From assembly GCA_029959905.1 (NCBI GenBank), contig JASCNZ010000001.1, positions 186,001-250,000 on the forward strand: a stretch of DNA of 64,000 nt. Reading direction: 5' to 3'. The DNA comes from Microbacteriaceae bacterium PS02344. Its GTDB lineage: Bacteria > Actinomycetota > Actinomycetes > Actinomycetales > Microbacteriaceae. This document shows, piece by piece, positions 1 to 7,992 of this stretch. The translations under genes were made by a program, and so were the position numbers. Below the pieces are notes generated by a model that saw nothing but the letters and a program-made list of their open reading frames with translations, was not told where the DNA came from and ran no database searches. Within the stretch, counting starts at the first letter, position 1. Each line of letters starts with the position of its first letter.

Positions 1-78
1 GAAGCGCTTGACGCCCAGTCGCTGTGCGTTGGAGTCACGACCGTTACGGGTTGAGCTCGCGCCCTTTTTGTGTGCCAT
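1..78 (-). CDS. rpmA: 50S ribosomal protein L27, N-terminal part (window edge)
   Basis: The first 26 codons read [20 protein letters not shown] and onward to LGVKRF, the characteristic L27 start without the N-terminal extension seen in Firmicutes. L27 lies near the peptidyl-transferase centre of the large ribosomal subunit. It follows rplU by 18 nt on the same strand, the standard rplU-rpmA operon order. The gene is cut by the start of the window, so the C-terminus is not visible. Family assignment is secure from the N-terminal sequence. Confidence 0.95.
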   Translation of the reverse strand, partial: MAHKKGASSTRNGRDSNAQRLGVKRF

Positions 79-96
79 GTCCTGGTCTCCTCGGTC

Positions 97-405
97 TTAC
101 TTGATGCCGGTGATCTTGACGCGCGTGAGCTCCTGGCGGTGGCCCTGACGCTTCTTGTAGCCGGTCTTGTTCTTGTACTTCTGGATGATGATCTTCGGGC
201 CGCGGAGGTTGCCGATGACCTCAGCCGTGACCTTGACCTTCGCCAGAGCGTCGGCGTCGGTGGTCACTGAGGCGCCGTCGACGAGCAGCACGGCGGGCAG
301 CTCGATCTTCTCGCCCGAGGCAGCCTGAACACGGTCGAGCTGAACGATCGTGCCGACCTCGACCTTCTCCTGCCGCCCACCGGCGCGCACTACTGCGTAA
401 ACCAC
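97..405 (-). CDS. rplU: 50S ribosomal protein L21
   Basis: 102-aa protein beginning (GTG start) [19 protein letters not shown] and ending in the basic region [26 protein letters not shown]21 binds 23S rRNA in the large subunit. The open frame extends upstream to 579, but the GTG at 405 gives the normal L21 length and has an AGG ribosome-binding core about 7 nt upstream, so the longer frame is not coding. It is co-transcribed with rpmA. The 212 nt between this start and the next gene hold its leader and promoter; I see no certain regulatory structure there. Confidence 0.95.
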   Translation of the reverse strand: MVYAVVRAGGRQEKVEVGTIVQLDRVQAASGEKIELPAVLLVDGASVTTDADALAKVKVTAEVIGNLRGPKIIIQKYKNKTGYKKRQGHRQELTRVKITGIK

Positions 406-605
406 TTCATACCTGTTTCGTTGGGGAGCTCGAGGCTCCGAGAATCTCACGGGAAGACTGTTGCTTGCATGCACCGCGGGGCGGCGGGTGCGAAGGCAAG
501 ACTCTCCGCTTCGGCCGACGAGGTCGACGCGGCTTACGCACCAAGGGACTACTTTACCGGATGCTTCGGCTCCTCGCAAAGCGAGCCGAGCGGCGTGCCG
601 CGTTC

Positions 606-611
606 TAGGCT
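606..611 (+). promoter_or_regulatory. -10 box placing the DUF4031 start at the transcript 5' end
   Basis: TAGGCT fits the actinobacterial TANNNT -10 pattern and ends 7 nt before the ATG at 618. This implies a leaderless mRNA. No ribosome-binding sequence precedes the ATG. A -35 element is not obvious. Confidence 0.45.
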
Positions 612-617
612 GGCGGG

Positions 618-884
618 ATGACCGTTCTCGTCGACGACCCCGTCTGGCCCGCCCACGGACGGCTCTGGGCGCACCTGGTGAGCGACGAGAGCCTCGACGA
701 GCTGCACGCGTTCGCGCGCCGCAACGACCTGCCGGCGCGCGCCTTCGACCGCGACCACTACGACGTCCCCGAAGAGAGCATCGAGCGGCTCGTGGCCGAA
801 GGGGCCCGGCGCGTGGGCGGCAAAGAGCTCACGCGCCGGCTGATCGCCTCAGGACTCCGGGTTCGCGGGCGCGACCGGCGCTGA
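618..884 (+). CDS. DUF4031 domain protein
   Basis: 88-aa protein matching my recollection of the DUF4031 family: [20 protein letters not shown] at the N-terminus, then [22 protein letters not shown] and HYDVPEES. Function is unknown; the conserved Asp, His and Tyr residues are family features. The gene is convergent with the RNase E/G gene and its last 36 nt overlap the 3' end of that gene on the other strand. Start ATG is preceded by a -10-like box 7 nt upstream and no Shine-Dalgarno, so translation is probably leaderless. Confidence 0.8.
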   Translation: MTVLVDDPVWPAHGRLWAHLVSDESLDELHAFARRNDLPARAFDRDHYDVPEESIERLVAEGARRVGGKELTRRLIASGLRVRGRDRR

Positions 885-3434
885 CGACTCGCCGTTCACC
901 GACACCGGCGTCCCCGTGAGGGCTGCCGTGCTCACCCGGCGCCGTCCACGACCCTGACCGGGCGCCTTCGGCTCGGGCAGCGCGTCGAGGACGGAGTCGA
1001 GCAACTGCTCCGCGGGACTCCGCGGAGCACTCTTGCGCTCTCCCCCGCGCTTCTTGCGCGGCTTCTTGGCCCGCTCGGGGGCCTCGGCCTGAGCGGCGGC
1101 CTCGACGACGGGCGCCTCGGTCGGAGCATCCTCCGCCGCGCCGCGGGTCGACGCAGCGATCTGCGCGAGCGCGGACTTCGCACCCTCGGGGATGCTGTGC
1201 GTCACCGGCGCTGCGGGAGCACTGTTCTGGCTCTGGTTCTGGTTGCCGCCGCGCTGGCGGCGTCCGCCGTTGCCGTTCCCGTTGCCACCGCCGTTGCCGT
1301 TGCCGTTCGAACGGTGCTTGACGACCGGGTCGTGGTGCACGATCACGCCACGCCCGGCGCAGACCTCGCACGCCTCGCTGAACGTCTCGAGCAGGCCGAG
1401 GCCGAGCTTCTTACGGGTCATCTGCACGAGGCCGAGCGAGGTGACCTCGGCGACCTGGTGCTTCGTGCGGTCGCGGCTCAGGCACTCGATCAGACGGCGC
1501 AGCACGAGGTCGCGGTTCGACTCGAGCACCATGTCGATGAAGTCGACGACGATGATGCCGCCGATGTCGCGCAGGCGCAGCTGACGCACGATCTCCTCGG
1601 CCGCCTCGAGGTTGTTCTTCGTGACGGTCTCTTCGAGGTTGCCGCCCGAACCGACGAACTTGCCGGTGTTGACGTCGACCACGGTCATCGCCTCGGTGCG
1701 GTCGATCACCAGCGAGCCGCCCGAGGGCAGCCACACCTTGCGGTCGAGAGCCTTCTCGATCTGCTCGGTGATGCGGAAGGCATCGAACGGGTCGGTCTCG
1801 TCCTCGTAGGCCTCGACGCGCTCCAGCAGGTCGGGCGCGACACCCTCGAGGTACGCGCGGATGGTCCGCTGCGAGTCCTCGCCCTGGATGAGCATCTTCG
1901 TGAAGTCCTCGTTGAAGACGTCGCGGACGATCTTCACCAGCAGGTCGGGCTCGGCGTGCAGCAGCGCGGGGGCCTGCTGCGTCTCGACCTGCGTGCGGAT
2001 GTGCTCCCACTGCGCGGTCAAACGCTGCACGTCGCGCGTGAGCTGATCCTCGGTGGCGCCTTCGGCGGCCGTGCGCACGATGACGCCCGACGACTCCGGC
2101 AGCACCTCCTTGAGGATGCGCTTGAGCCGGGCCCGCTCGTTGTCGGGCAGCTTGCGGCTGATGCCGTTCATCGACCCGCCGGGCACGTACACGAGGTAGC
2201 GACCGGGGAGCGAGATCTGGCTGGTCAGGCGGGCGCCCTTGTGACCGACAGGGTCCTTCGTGACCTGCACGAGCACGCGGTCGCCGGGCTTGAGCGCCAG
2301 CTCGATGCGACGGGGCTGGTTGCCGGTCTCGACACCGTCCCAGTCGACCTCGCCCGAGTAGAGCACGGCGTTGCGGCCTCGGCCGATGTCGACGAAGGCG
2401 GCCTCCATGCTGGGCAGCACGTTCTGCACGCGGCCGAGGTACACGTTGCCGATGAGCGACGCGTCCTGGTTGCGGGCGACGTAGTGCTCCACGAGCACGC
2501 CGTCCTCGAGCACGCCGATCTGGGTGCGGCCGTTCTTCGAGCGCACGACCATCTTGCGGTCGACCGACTCGCGGCGGGCGAGGAACTCGGCCTCGGTGAC
2601 CACGGGGCGGCGGCGACCGGCGTCGCGTCCATCGCGGCGGCGCTGCTTCTTGGCCTCGAGGCGCGTCGAACCCTTGATGGCCTTGGGCTCGGTGATGTAC
2701 TCCACCACGCGCTGACGCTGACGGGGCTCGCGCTGCTCACGGGGCTCATCGGTGTCCTGACCGCCGCGACGACGACGACCGCGACGGCCGCCCTCGCTGT
2801 CGTCGAGGTCGCGATCCGCGGGGGCGGAGTCGCGTCCCGGTCGCGCCGGCAGGGGCACGATCTCGGGTGCGTAGAAGTGCAGCCGGGTCGACACCTGCGA
2901 CACGAAGACCTCGGGCAGCAGACCCAGCGAGACGGCGGTGATCGGTGCGCGCTTGGCCGGCTCGGGCTCCGCGACCGGCTTCCCGTTCTTCGCCTGCTGC
3001 TCGGTCGACGCCGGCTGCTCGGTCGACGCCGTCTGGTCCTGCGTCGACTCGTCGCTCGGGGCCGGCGCCGCATCCTCCACCTGGGCGGGCTCCTCCGCCG
3101 CAGCGGACTCCTCGGCCGGTGCCGCCTCCTCCGCCGGAACGGGCTCCGCGACCGGCTCTGCATCCCCCGCCGGAGCGGGCTCCGCGACCGGCTCTGCATC
3201 CTCCGCCGGAACGGACTCCGCGACCGGCTCTGCATCCTCTGTCGGCGCTGCATCCTCCGCGGGCGCGTCGGCGGCCTGGCGCGGAGCATCCTCTCGCGGA
3301 GAGGTATCGGCCGGCGCGTCCGCGTCATCCGTGGCGGCCTCGGCATCCGGAGCCGTGGGCTCCGTCAGCTCCTCCGCGGCATCCGCCGGGAAGTCGAGAG
3401 TAGGGGCGTTGTTGTCATTGTTCTCATCGGCCAT
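849..3434 (-). CDS. rne: Ribonuclease E/G family endoribonuclease
   Basis: 861-aa endoribonuclease for rRNA maturation and mRNA decay. Residues 1-250 are a low-complexity acidic Ala/Pro/Glu tail followed by an Arg-rich stretch, typical of actinobacterial RNase E. The catalytic core begins near residue 285 with an S1 domain (GNVYLGRVQNVLPSMEAAF), continues to the metal-binding region VVDVNTGKFVGSGG and GGIIVVDFIDM, and has the zinc-link motif CEVCAGRG. A Gly/Asn-rich and Lys/Arg-rich C-terminal tail follows, probably for RNA or protein contacts. The ATG at 3434 agrees with the acidic N-terminus. Its promoter region is shared with the left end of the integrated element. The symbol rng would also be defensible. 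Confidence 0.93.
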   Translation of the reverse strand: MADENNDNNAPTLDFPADAAEELTEPTAPDAEAATDDADAPADTSPREDAPRQAADAPAEDAAPTEDAEPVAESVPAEDAEPVAEPAPAGDAEPVAEPVPAEEAAPAEESAAAEEPAQVEDAAPAPSDESTQDQTASTEQPASTEQQAKNGKPVAEPEPAKRAPITAVSLGLLPEVFVSQVSTRLHFYAPEIVPLPARPGRDSAPADRDLDDSEGGRRGRRRRGGQDTDEPREQREPRQRQRVVEYITEPKAIKGSTRLEAKKQRRRDGRDAGRRRPVVTEAEFLARRESVDRKMVVRSKNGRTQIGVLEDGVLVEHYVARNQDASLIGNVYLGRVQNVLPSMEAAFVDIGRGRNAVLYSGEVDWDGVETGNQPRRIELALKPGDRVLVQVTKDPVGHKGARLTSQISLPGRYLVYVPGGSMNGISRKLPDNERARLKRILKEVLPESSGVIVRTAAEGATEDQLTRDVQRLTAQWEHIRTQVETQQAPALLHAEPDLLVKIVRDVFNEDFTKMLIQGEDSQRTIRAYLEGVAPDLLERVEAYEDETDPFDAFRITEQIEKALDRKVWLPSGGSLVIDRTEAMTVVDVNTGKFVGSGGNLEETVTKNNLEAAEEIVRQLRLRDIGGIIVVDFIDMVLESNRDLVLRRLIECLSRDRTKHQVAEVTSLGLVQMTRKKLGLGLLETFSEACEVCAGRGVIVHHDPVVKHRSNGNGNGGGNGNGNGGRRQRGGNQNQSQNSAPAAPVTHSIPEGAKSALAQIAASTRGAAEDAPTEAPVVEAAAQAEAPERAKKPRKKRGGERKSAPRSPAEQLLDSVLDALPEPKAPGQGRGRRRVSTAALTGTPVSVNGESSAPVAPANPES
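3131..3250 (-). repeat. 36-bp tandem repeat inside the RNase E/G acidic tail
   Basis: The block CTCCGCGACCGGCTCTGCAT recurs about every 36 bp (starting near 3144, 3180 and 3216 on the + strand), encoding repeats of the form AEDAEPVAEP. The unit is a multiple of three, so copy-number change keeps the frame. It lies in the disordered N-terminal tail, where length change is probably tolerated. Confidence 0.8.
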
Positions 3435-3610
3435 CTCTGGCGTACTCCCTGCACGTGCACCCGGGGGTGCTCCGTGAAATCTCGTGCGGTACCCGCGGGT
3501 GCCGCGAACTCATTCGAAGTGCGGCCGGCTCGTGGCTCTGGTCGCGAGGGGCATGGGCCCCGAAGTCTGCGTCGATGCGCGTCCCGGCTGGGCCGGACAC
3601 CGCATCACAG

Positions 3611-3624
3611 GTCATTATCGCACC
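3611..3624 (+). other. Candidate attL core repeat
   Basis: GTCATTATCGCACC, matched 13/14 by the copy at 12843-12856. It lies 177 nt upstream of the rne start and about 140 nt before the integrase start, the position expected for a crossover site. Removing one copy and the DNA between would leave a divergent rne/VKOR spacer of roughly 280 bp. Confidence 0.45.
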
Positions 3625-3673
3625 TCCGAGGCAAAGAACCTACTTCGCAGACGGGAGTAGGTGAGTCGAAGGT

Positions 3674-3696
3674 ATGGGCCAAAGACGGTGGGCCAA
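3674..3696 (+). promoter_or_regulatory. Left-end TGGGCCA repeats, candidate integrase arm sites
   Basis: Two copies, ATGGGCCAAA (3674-3683) and GGTGGGCCAA (3687-3696), spaced 13 nt apart, lie between the candidate attL and the integrase gene. The same core appears three times near the right end (12741-12777). Repeats shared by both termini are typical of tyrosine-integrase arm binding; this role is inferred. The rest of the 3435-3764 gap holds the rne leader and no gene. Confidence 0.45.
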
Positions 3697-3764
3697 ACCG
3701 ACCCGCTCAGACACCTGACGAGGGCGCTCTCCACGGCGTATCACCACCGATTGGAGCGCACATT

Positions 3765-4820
3765 ATGACGACGAAGAAGTACCGGGCGAGGATCTGGAAT
3801 CCCGAGACGAAGACGAAGGACGACCTCGGCTACTACGCCACCCCCGAGGAGCGCGACCTTGTGGTCGCCCAGGCTCGACACGAGAGGAGTCAGGGCAGGG
3901 TACCCAAGGTCATCGAGGACAAGGCCAAGGGCGGCGAGCTGTTCGTTACCTTCGCCGAGCGGGCCATCCTGGACCGCAAGCGCAGGGTCGCCCCGGCGAC
4001 CTGGACGAACTACCAGTCCATGCTCCGCACCTGGATCGTGCCCTACTTCGGCGAGATGAAGCTTCGGGATATCCGATCCCGCGACATCGACCGTTGGTTC
4101 AACCACGTGCTGCCGGAGGGCTCCCCGAGCAATGGGCAGAGGTACGCCGTGCTCTCGCTCATCATGCGACGCGCCGTCGTCATGGAGGAGATCAACTCGA
4201 ACCCGTGCGTCCTGGAGGGCGTCAGCGCGTCGAAGTCAAAGCGGAGGCCGACGTGGAGCATCAAGGACTTCCATGTCCTCGTAGAGGCCGCAGCGAACGA
4301 TCAGGAGCGCGCATTGCTCTGGGTCCTCGCCGGGTCGGGATGCCGCATCGGTGAAGCCCTCGCGCTCAACGTCGAGGACGTCGATTTTGAGTACGGCGAC
4401 ATCACCGTGAAGTCGCACGTCGTCGGCACGACCATGGTGGAAGGCACGAAAGCCCACGCCGATCAGATCCGGCACCTCGCGCTACTCCCCCAGGCGCTGG
4501 AGGCCATTCAGATCCATCTGTCCACCTCGCGCCGGATGCTGGACGAACCCCTCTTCATGCACAGCCGCGGCGGGAGGATGCATTACGACACGGCACGGCG
4601 GACCTTCAACTCCATCCGAGCATCCCGTGGCCTGGAGAGCTTCAACCTTCACGACATCCGCCGCCTCGCACTCACCGAGTTCGGCAAGACCGGAGCAACC
4701 CTGGCCGAGATCATGCAGCGTGGAGGACATAGCGACATGCGAACGGCTCTTCGATACCAGCACGCCTCCCGAGAACGCGACCGCGTACTGGTGGCCAAGA
4801 TGACGGAGGCGTTCTCATGA
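3765..4820 (+). CDS. int: Tyrosine site-specific recombinase (integrase)
   Basis: 351-aa phage/ICE-type integrase. An N-terminal arm-binding domain (about 1-60, KYRARIWNPETKTKDDLGYY) is followed by a core-binding SAM-like domain (about 60-150) and the catalytic domain. Visible catalytic residues are R194 (GSGCRIGEAL), K229, H296 and R299 (LHDIRR), H322 (GGHSDM) and nucleophile Y331. It is intact and would catalyse integration and excision between short att cores. It faces inward from the left end. Its stop overlaps the next start by ATGA. The open frame extends far upstream, antisense to rne, but the ATG at 3765 gives the normal length. Confidence 0.95.
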   Translation: MTTKKYRARIWNPETKTKDDLGYYATPEERDLVVAQARHERSQGRVPKVIEDKAKGGELFVTFAERAILDRKRRVAPATWTNYQSMLRTWIVPYFGEMKLRDIRSRDIDRWFNHVLPEGSPSNGQRYAVLSLIMRRAVVMEEINSNPCVLEGVSASKSKRRPTWSIKDFHVLVEAAANDQERALLWVLAGSGCRIGEALALNVEDVDFEYGDITVKSHVVGTTMVEGTKAHADQIRHLALLPQALEAIQIHLSTSRRMLDEPLFMHSRGGRMHYDTARRTFNSIRASRGLESFNLHDIRRLALTEFGKTGATLAEIMQRGGHSDMRTALRYQHASRERDRVLVAKMTEAFS

Positions 4821-5260
4821 CCAAGCCATTGGATCTCGATGACCTTCTAGCCCTGGAGGAGAAGCGAGAGGCGGAGCAAGAATTGTGGGCTGAGGCGGAA
4901 GTCGCGTTTCGAACGGACGTCGGGCTCGTGATCGAGATCGAGATCGCGCAGGCGTCGGCCAAGGCCTACGAGAAGCACCAGCGGAAGCTGGCGGAGCGCG
5001 AGGCCGAGCAGGCGCAGGCGCAGGCGCAGGCGCAGGCGCAGGCGCAGGCGCAGGCCACGATTGATGCCGCCGCTCCCATCGTCAAGATCCGCGCGGACGA
5101 GAGCGTGGAGTCGCCGGATGAGAAGCGGCGGCGACTGGCACGTGAGTTCATGCGGCGTACTTGTGCACGAGAGCGTGCCGCACGAGCCGCTGAGGCCGGG
5201 GGACAGCGTGAGGCGGCGTTGGCACGTGCGGAAGCGTTCGCGGCCTCCAGAGGCCTCTGA
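4817..5260 (+). CDS. Hypothetical coiled-coil-like protein with a Gln-Ala repeat
   Basis: 147-aa charged protein translationally coupled to the integrase through an ATGA overlap. It is rich in Glu, Ala, Arg and Gln and likely largely helical. Around residues 65-82 it contains eight consecutive Gln-Ala pairs encoded by a GGCGCA hexamer tract. The Arg/Ala-rich C-terminus (LAREFMRRTCARERAARAAE) could bind nucleic acid or be disordered. There is no signal peptide or membrane segment. I do not recognise a family. Coupling to int suggests a role in integration or excision, such as a directionality factor, but its size and composition are not typical of one. Confidence 0.6.
   Translation: MTKPLDLDDLLALEEKREAEQELWAEAEVAFRTDVGLVIEIEIAQASAKAYEKHQRKLAEREAEQAQAQAQAQAQAQAQATIDAAAPIVKIRADESVESPDEKRRRLAREFMRRTCARERAARAAEAGGQREAALARAEAFAASRGL
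5011..5055 (+). repeat. GGCGCA hexanucleotide microsatellite
   Basis: Seven and a half perfect tandem copies of GGCGCA encode part of the (Gln-Ala) run in the protein downstream of int. Being a hexamer, slippage would lengthen or shorten the run without a frameshift. Confidence 0.9.
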
Positions 5261-5267
5261 AGCGTCC

Positions 5268-5648
5268 TCAGGGGCGCGGTACCTGGAGTTCGGGCAGGCG
5301 TGGGTCGTCCAGCTCGAAGCTGAGGTGACCGTGTTCCGCGGCGTCGATGCACACGACGGCATCGATGCGCCGGACGCACGCAAGGTCGAGGAAGTCGATT
5401 GCCTCGGCTCTCGTGTAGGACGTGAACGATCCCGCGGTCGGGTGCGCCTGGAGGCCGACGATCCAGTCCTCGGCAGTCTCGCACTCATCGAGGGTGGCCA
5501 GGATGGCGGTCTCGTTCTCGCCCGTCTCGTTCTCGGCGGCGATCATGGCGGTGTCACACGCCGGGGTGGTCGCGAGGCTGCTGCTGCATGCGGTGAGCCC
5601 CGCGATGGACAGCGCGAACAGCACGACCACGTGGCCAACCCGATTCAT
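5268..5648 (-). CDS. Small predicted lipoprotein, unknown function
   Basis: 126-aa protein with a lipoprotein signal: MNRVGHVVVLFALSIAGLTA followed by lipobox Cys21 (L-T-A-C). The mature part is acidic and contains Cys pairs (ACDTAM, LDECET, LACVRR, VVCIDA) that could form disulphides outside the cell. The open frame continues upstream to 5864, but the signal sequence fixes the start near 5648; GAGGGG lies immediately before the ATG, an unusually tight spacing. It is divergent from the gene at 5702 and tail-to-tail with the gene ending at 5260. No family is recognised; surface exclusion or phage-receptor masking are only possibilities. Confidence 0.65.
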   Translation of the reverse strand: MNRVGHVVVLFALSIAGLTACSSSLATTPACDTAMIAAENETGENETAILATLDECETAEDWIVGLQAHPTAGSFTSYTRAEAIDFLDLACVRRIDAVVCIDAAEHGHLSFELDDPRLPELQVPRP

Positions 5649-5701
5649 CCCCTCAGTATGGCGGGACCACGTCCGCGTGACGCAATGGCATAGTGAGTGC
5701 C

Positions 5702-6268
5702 GTGTACACGCTTGGGGATTCGGTCCCTCCAGACCGTCGAGAAGAGTTCGGTGCGCTCGCAATCGGCATGCTCGATCTGATGGTGCTGTACGACCGCTCA
5801 ATGTACGAGATCGCGTACTTCGTGCGCGATGCGGCCATAGAGTACCGACCGCTTGACGGCTCACGGTTGCTAGGTGAACTGAAGCGCACGGAGGACTCCA
5901 AGAAGGGAAGGGCGTTCGCTCGTCTGGCTCAGGGCATGGGCGTCTCCGCCGATTGGGGTCGGTTCAAGGAGGCGTATGCCGCCGTGAGCGGCGTCCGAAA
6001 CTGGCTCGCTCACGTGACGGACATGACGGCACAGCCTGACGCTGTGCCGACCATCGCCTGGACTTATGACAACTCTGACCATCACCGGCTCGGGGTACTC
6101 GACCACCGAGCCCGGATCAACAGCGACATCCTGCGCCGACGCCTAGCGGACGCACACTGGGTCCTCCACCACGTGGCTTGGGCTCGACAGGTGATCGGTC
6201 TGCGGCCTGGCTACTTCGGCTGGGCTGAGTTACCGGTGCCCGCGCCGTCGGAGCTGCCGCGCTACTGA
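5702..6268 (+). CDS. HEPN-like protein with RNxxxH motif
   Basis: 188-aa all-helical-looking protein with R99-N100-W-L-A-H104, the Rx4H pattern with Asn in the second position that defines the active site of many HEPN ribonuclease or toxin domains. Preceding helices (FGALAIGMLDLMVLYDRSMY) fit a HEPN four-helix bundle. I prefer the GTG at 5702, because CATAGT at 5689-5694 looks like a -10 for a leaderless mRNA; a GTG at 5693 is also possible and adds three residues. A second RNxxxH protein lies at the other end of the element. The HEPN assignment is motif-based; an inactive or RNA-binding HEPN is possible. No obvious MNT-type antitoxin is adjacent. Confidence 0.6.
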   Translation: MYTLGDSVPPDRREEFGALAIGMLDLMVLYDRSMYEIAYFVRDAAIEYRPLDGSRLLGELKRTEDSKKGRAFARLAQGMGVSADWGRFKEAYAAVSGVRNWLAHVTDMTAQPDAVPTIAWTYDNSDHHRLGVLDHRARINSDILRRRLADAHWVLHHVAWARQVIGLRPGYFGWAELPVPAPSELPRY

Positions 6269-6292
6269 TCGCTGGCGCAGACTACCTGGGGG

Positions 6293-6868
6293 CTAGCCGC
6301 GTCCCGACGCTTGCTTGCGTTCTTTCTGTGCGACGAGATCAGTGACCCCGGACAGCTCGGATCGAAGGAGGGCATGGAGCAGAACGGAGCGCGTCAGTAC
6401 CACCAGCTCTAGGCAGGACGCGACAAAGCACACGGCCAGCACGCCGAAAGCCCAGGGCTCGACGTTACGCAACCACTCCGGAGACGCCACGCCGATCTGA
6501 CCCGCCACTGCGAGGTAGACAACGGTGCCGATGACGGTGAAGACCTGGAGGCCAATAGCGAGCATGAAGGGTCTGAAGAAGCCTAGGAGGCCGTTTGAGC
6601 CACTTCTGAGCAGACGAAGATAGGCCTCCGAGAGGAGGGCTACGACGAGGGCGAGACCGGCGAACACGATGCCCAGAAGAGCCGCGACGACGGCAAGGAA
6701 ATTGCCCGCAAGAGCGGTCCGTGAGGTGAGGTCTCCTACGACGAACATCCACACGCCGAGACCGGCTCCGAGTACCACGCTTGACACCGATTCAACGGAA
6801 AGGAGATCGGATACGCGGAGGTGGCCTACCGCGGTCCAGAACCCTACTTCACGTCGCTGTTCGCCCAT
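6293..6868 (-). CDS. Four-helix membrane protein of a two-gene unit
   Basis: 191-aa inner-membrane protein with four hydrophobic segments at about 29-46, 55-80, 97-122 and 138-162 and a short polar C-terminus (VAQKERKQASGRG). The ATG at 6868 is preceded by AAGGGG at good spacing; a GTG at 6874 is less likely. It begins 14 nt after the stop of the 332-aa gene, so the two are almost certainly co-transcribed. The size and four-helix layout recall membrane effectors of anti-phage systems (compare KwaA of Kiwa), but I see no sequence identity to a known one and the gene order is reversed. Function unknown. Confidence 0.65.
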   Translation of the reverse strand: MGEQRREVGFWTAVGHLRVSDLLSVESVSSVVLGAGLGVWMFVVGDLTSRTALAGNFLAVVAALLGIVFAGLALVVALLSEAYLRLLRSGSNGLLGFFRPFMLAIGLQVFTVIGTVVYLAVAGQIGVASPEWLRNVEPWAFGVLAVCFVASCLELVVLTRSVLLHALLRSELSGVTDLVAQKERKQASGRG

Positions 6869-6882
6869 GCCCACTCACCCCT

Positions 6883-7881
6883 TTACTTCTTCCGCCTCTT
6901 GCGCTTCGGCTGATCCGTTTGCTTCAGTTTCTTCGTCTGTCTCCGCTCCGCACCCTTGCGAGCGACTGCATCCAATACGGCTTCGGTAGCAGTATCCATG
7001 TCGGTACCGACATCCGTGAGACGCTCGCGCAGCACCTCGTCGCGCTGGTCGTACCTCACCCTAATCCCGTCCTTGAAGCCGCGGGCCATGACGGTTCCGA
7101 AGGCGCTCATCGCGGCGGAGATGAACCCGCGCGTTGTTCGATCCTTGCGGAGCGCCGTCTTGTCGAGACCTTCCTCTCGATCTCTCGCGACGATGCGTTC
7201 GTTGATCACCTCCGCGCGCAACTCATCAAGCCGTTCGAAGAGGAAATCGAACTCGGCTTCTCCATCAGGATTAGGCCGCTTGAACGTCATCGACAGGTAG
7301 GTGAGCTGATCGACGGACCCGAGCCAGCCGTAGAAGTCATCCTCGTCACCAAGGGGTTCAACGCCCCAGACCACTCTGGGGAAATCAGTGCCGATCTCGC
7401 CCTTGTTGAAGATCTCCGACAGGACCGCGTCTAGGACGTTCTTCTCAGTGGTGAAGGTCGGATGCTTCAAGATGCCGAGTGTGGACATGTCGAGCGTGAA
7501 CGCTACCGGGGATACAGCGCCCTCCTCCTGCTCAACGATGTGATCCACCCACTGCCCAGTGCTGCCGTCCCACTCTGGGCGGACGGCCTCTCCGGTTCGG
7601 TACCAGCCGAGCAGGCCGGTGAAGTACCCGTGTTCGTGATCGAAGTGCAGATTGCCCAACCGCCACTCACGCTTCGGATTGCGACCACTCACCGCGGATG
7701 CGTAGTAGCTGAGCACACGCTCGATGTGCGCTAGCTTGTCCTCTTCGGGCGCGAAGAGATCTGGATTTCCCTTGACCGGTCTCCGGTTCACCTTGAAGTA
7801 AAGAAGCTCAGCACCATCCTTCGCGAACCACAGAGGAGACGATTCTCCTTCTGGTTGACCGCCTACGATCTCGGATGCCAT
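6883..7881 (-). CDS. 332-aa soluble protein of unknown function, partner of the membrane protein
   Basis: Globular cytosolic protein with mixed alpha/beta character in the first 200 residues (ELLYFKVNRRPVKGNPDLF, LHFDHEHGYFTGLLGWY), a beta strand followed by FKRPNPDGE near 200, then helical Arg/Glu-rich segments and a very basic Lys/Arg C-terminus (KRKRRKK) suited to nucleic acid or membrane contact. The strand-RPNP-acidic arrangement faintly recalls the DUF4747 group, which I cannot confirm. ATG at 7881 is preceded by AGGGGG. It leads a two-gene unit with a four-helix membrane protein inside the element, the architecture of a sensor plus membrane effector. Function is inferred from context only. 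Confidence 0.65.
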   Translation of the reverse strand: MASEIVGGQPEGESSPLWFAKDGAELLYFKVNRRPVKGNPDLFAPEEDKLAHIERVLSYYASAVSGRNPKREWRLGNLHFDHEHGYFTGLLGWYRTGEAVRPEWDGSTGQWVDHIVEQEEGAVSPVAFTLDMSTLGILKHPTFTTEKNVLDAVLSEIFNKGEIGTDFPRVVWGVEPLGDEDDFYGWLGSVDQLTYLSMTFKRPNPDGEAEFDFLFERLDELRAEVINERIVARDREEGLDKTALRKDRTTRGFISAAMSAFGTVMARGFKDGIRVRYDQRDEVLRERLTDVGTDMDTATEAVLDAVARKGAERRQTKKLKQTDQPKRKRRKK

Positions 7882-7992
7882 TGGCCCCCTGCCCTCGCTG
7901 CTGCCACATTCTCCATCGATGTGATCTGAGGCGAGGCTAGCGGAGACAGGTGTCTTACATCGGCGGCACGCCCGTCGATGTGCGCGCCGGTG

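Noticed and set aside
97..579. 160-codon version of rplU
   Set aside because: The upstream 58 codons are Arg/Ser-rich and unlike L21; GTG 405 gives the standard length.
1197..3764. Very long open frame on the + strand through and past rne
   Set aside because: It is antisense to the RNase E/G gene, Val/Leu/Asp-rich from GC-rich codon periodicity, and becomes real only from the integrase ATG at 3765.
5061..5693. 210-codon + frame overlapping the lipoprotein and the QA protein
   Set aside because: Low-quality Arg/Ser-rich composition, no start signal; the opposite strand has a clear lipoprotein signal peptide.
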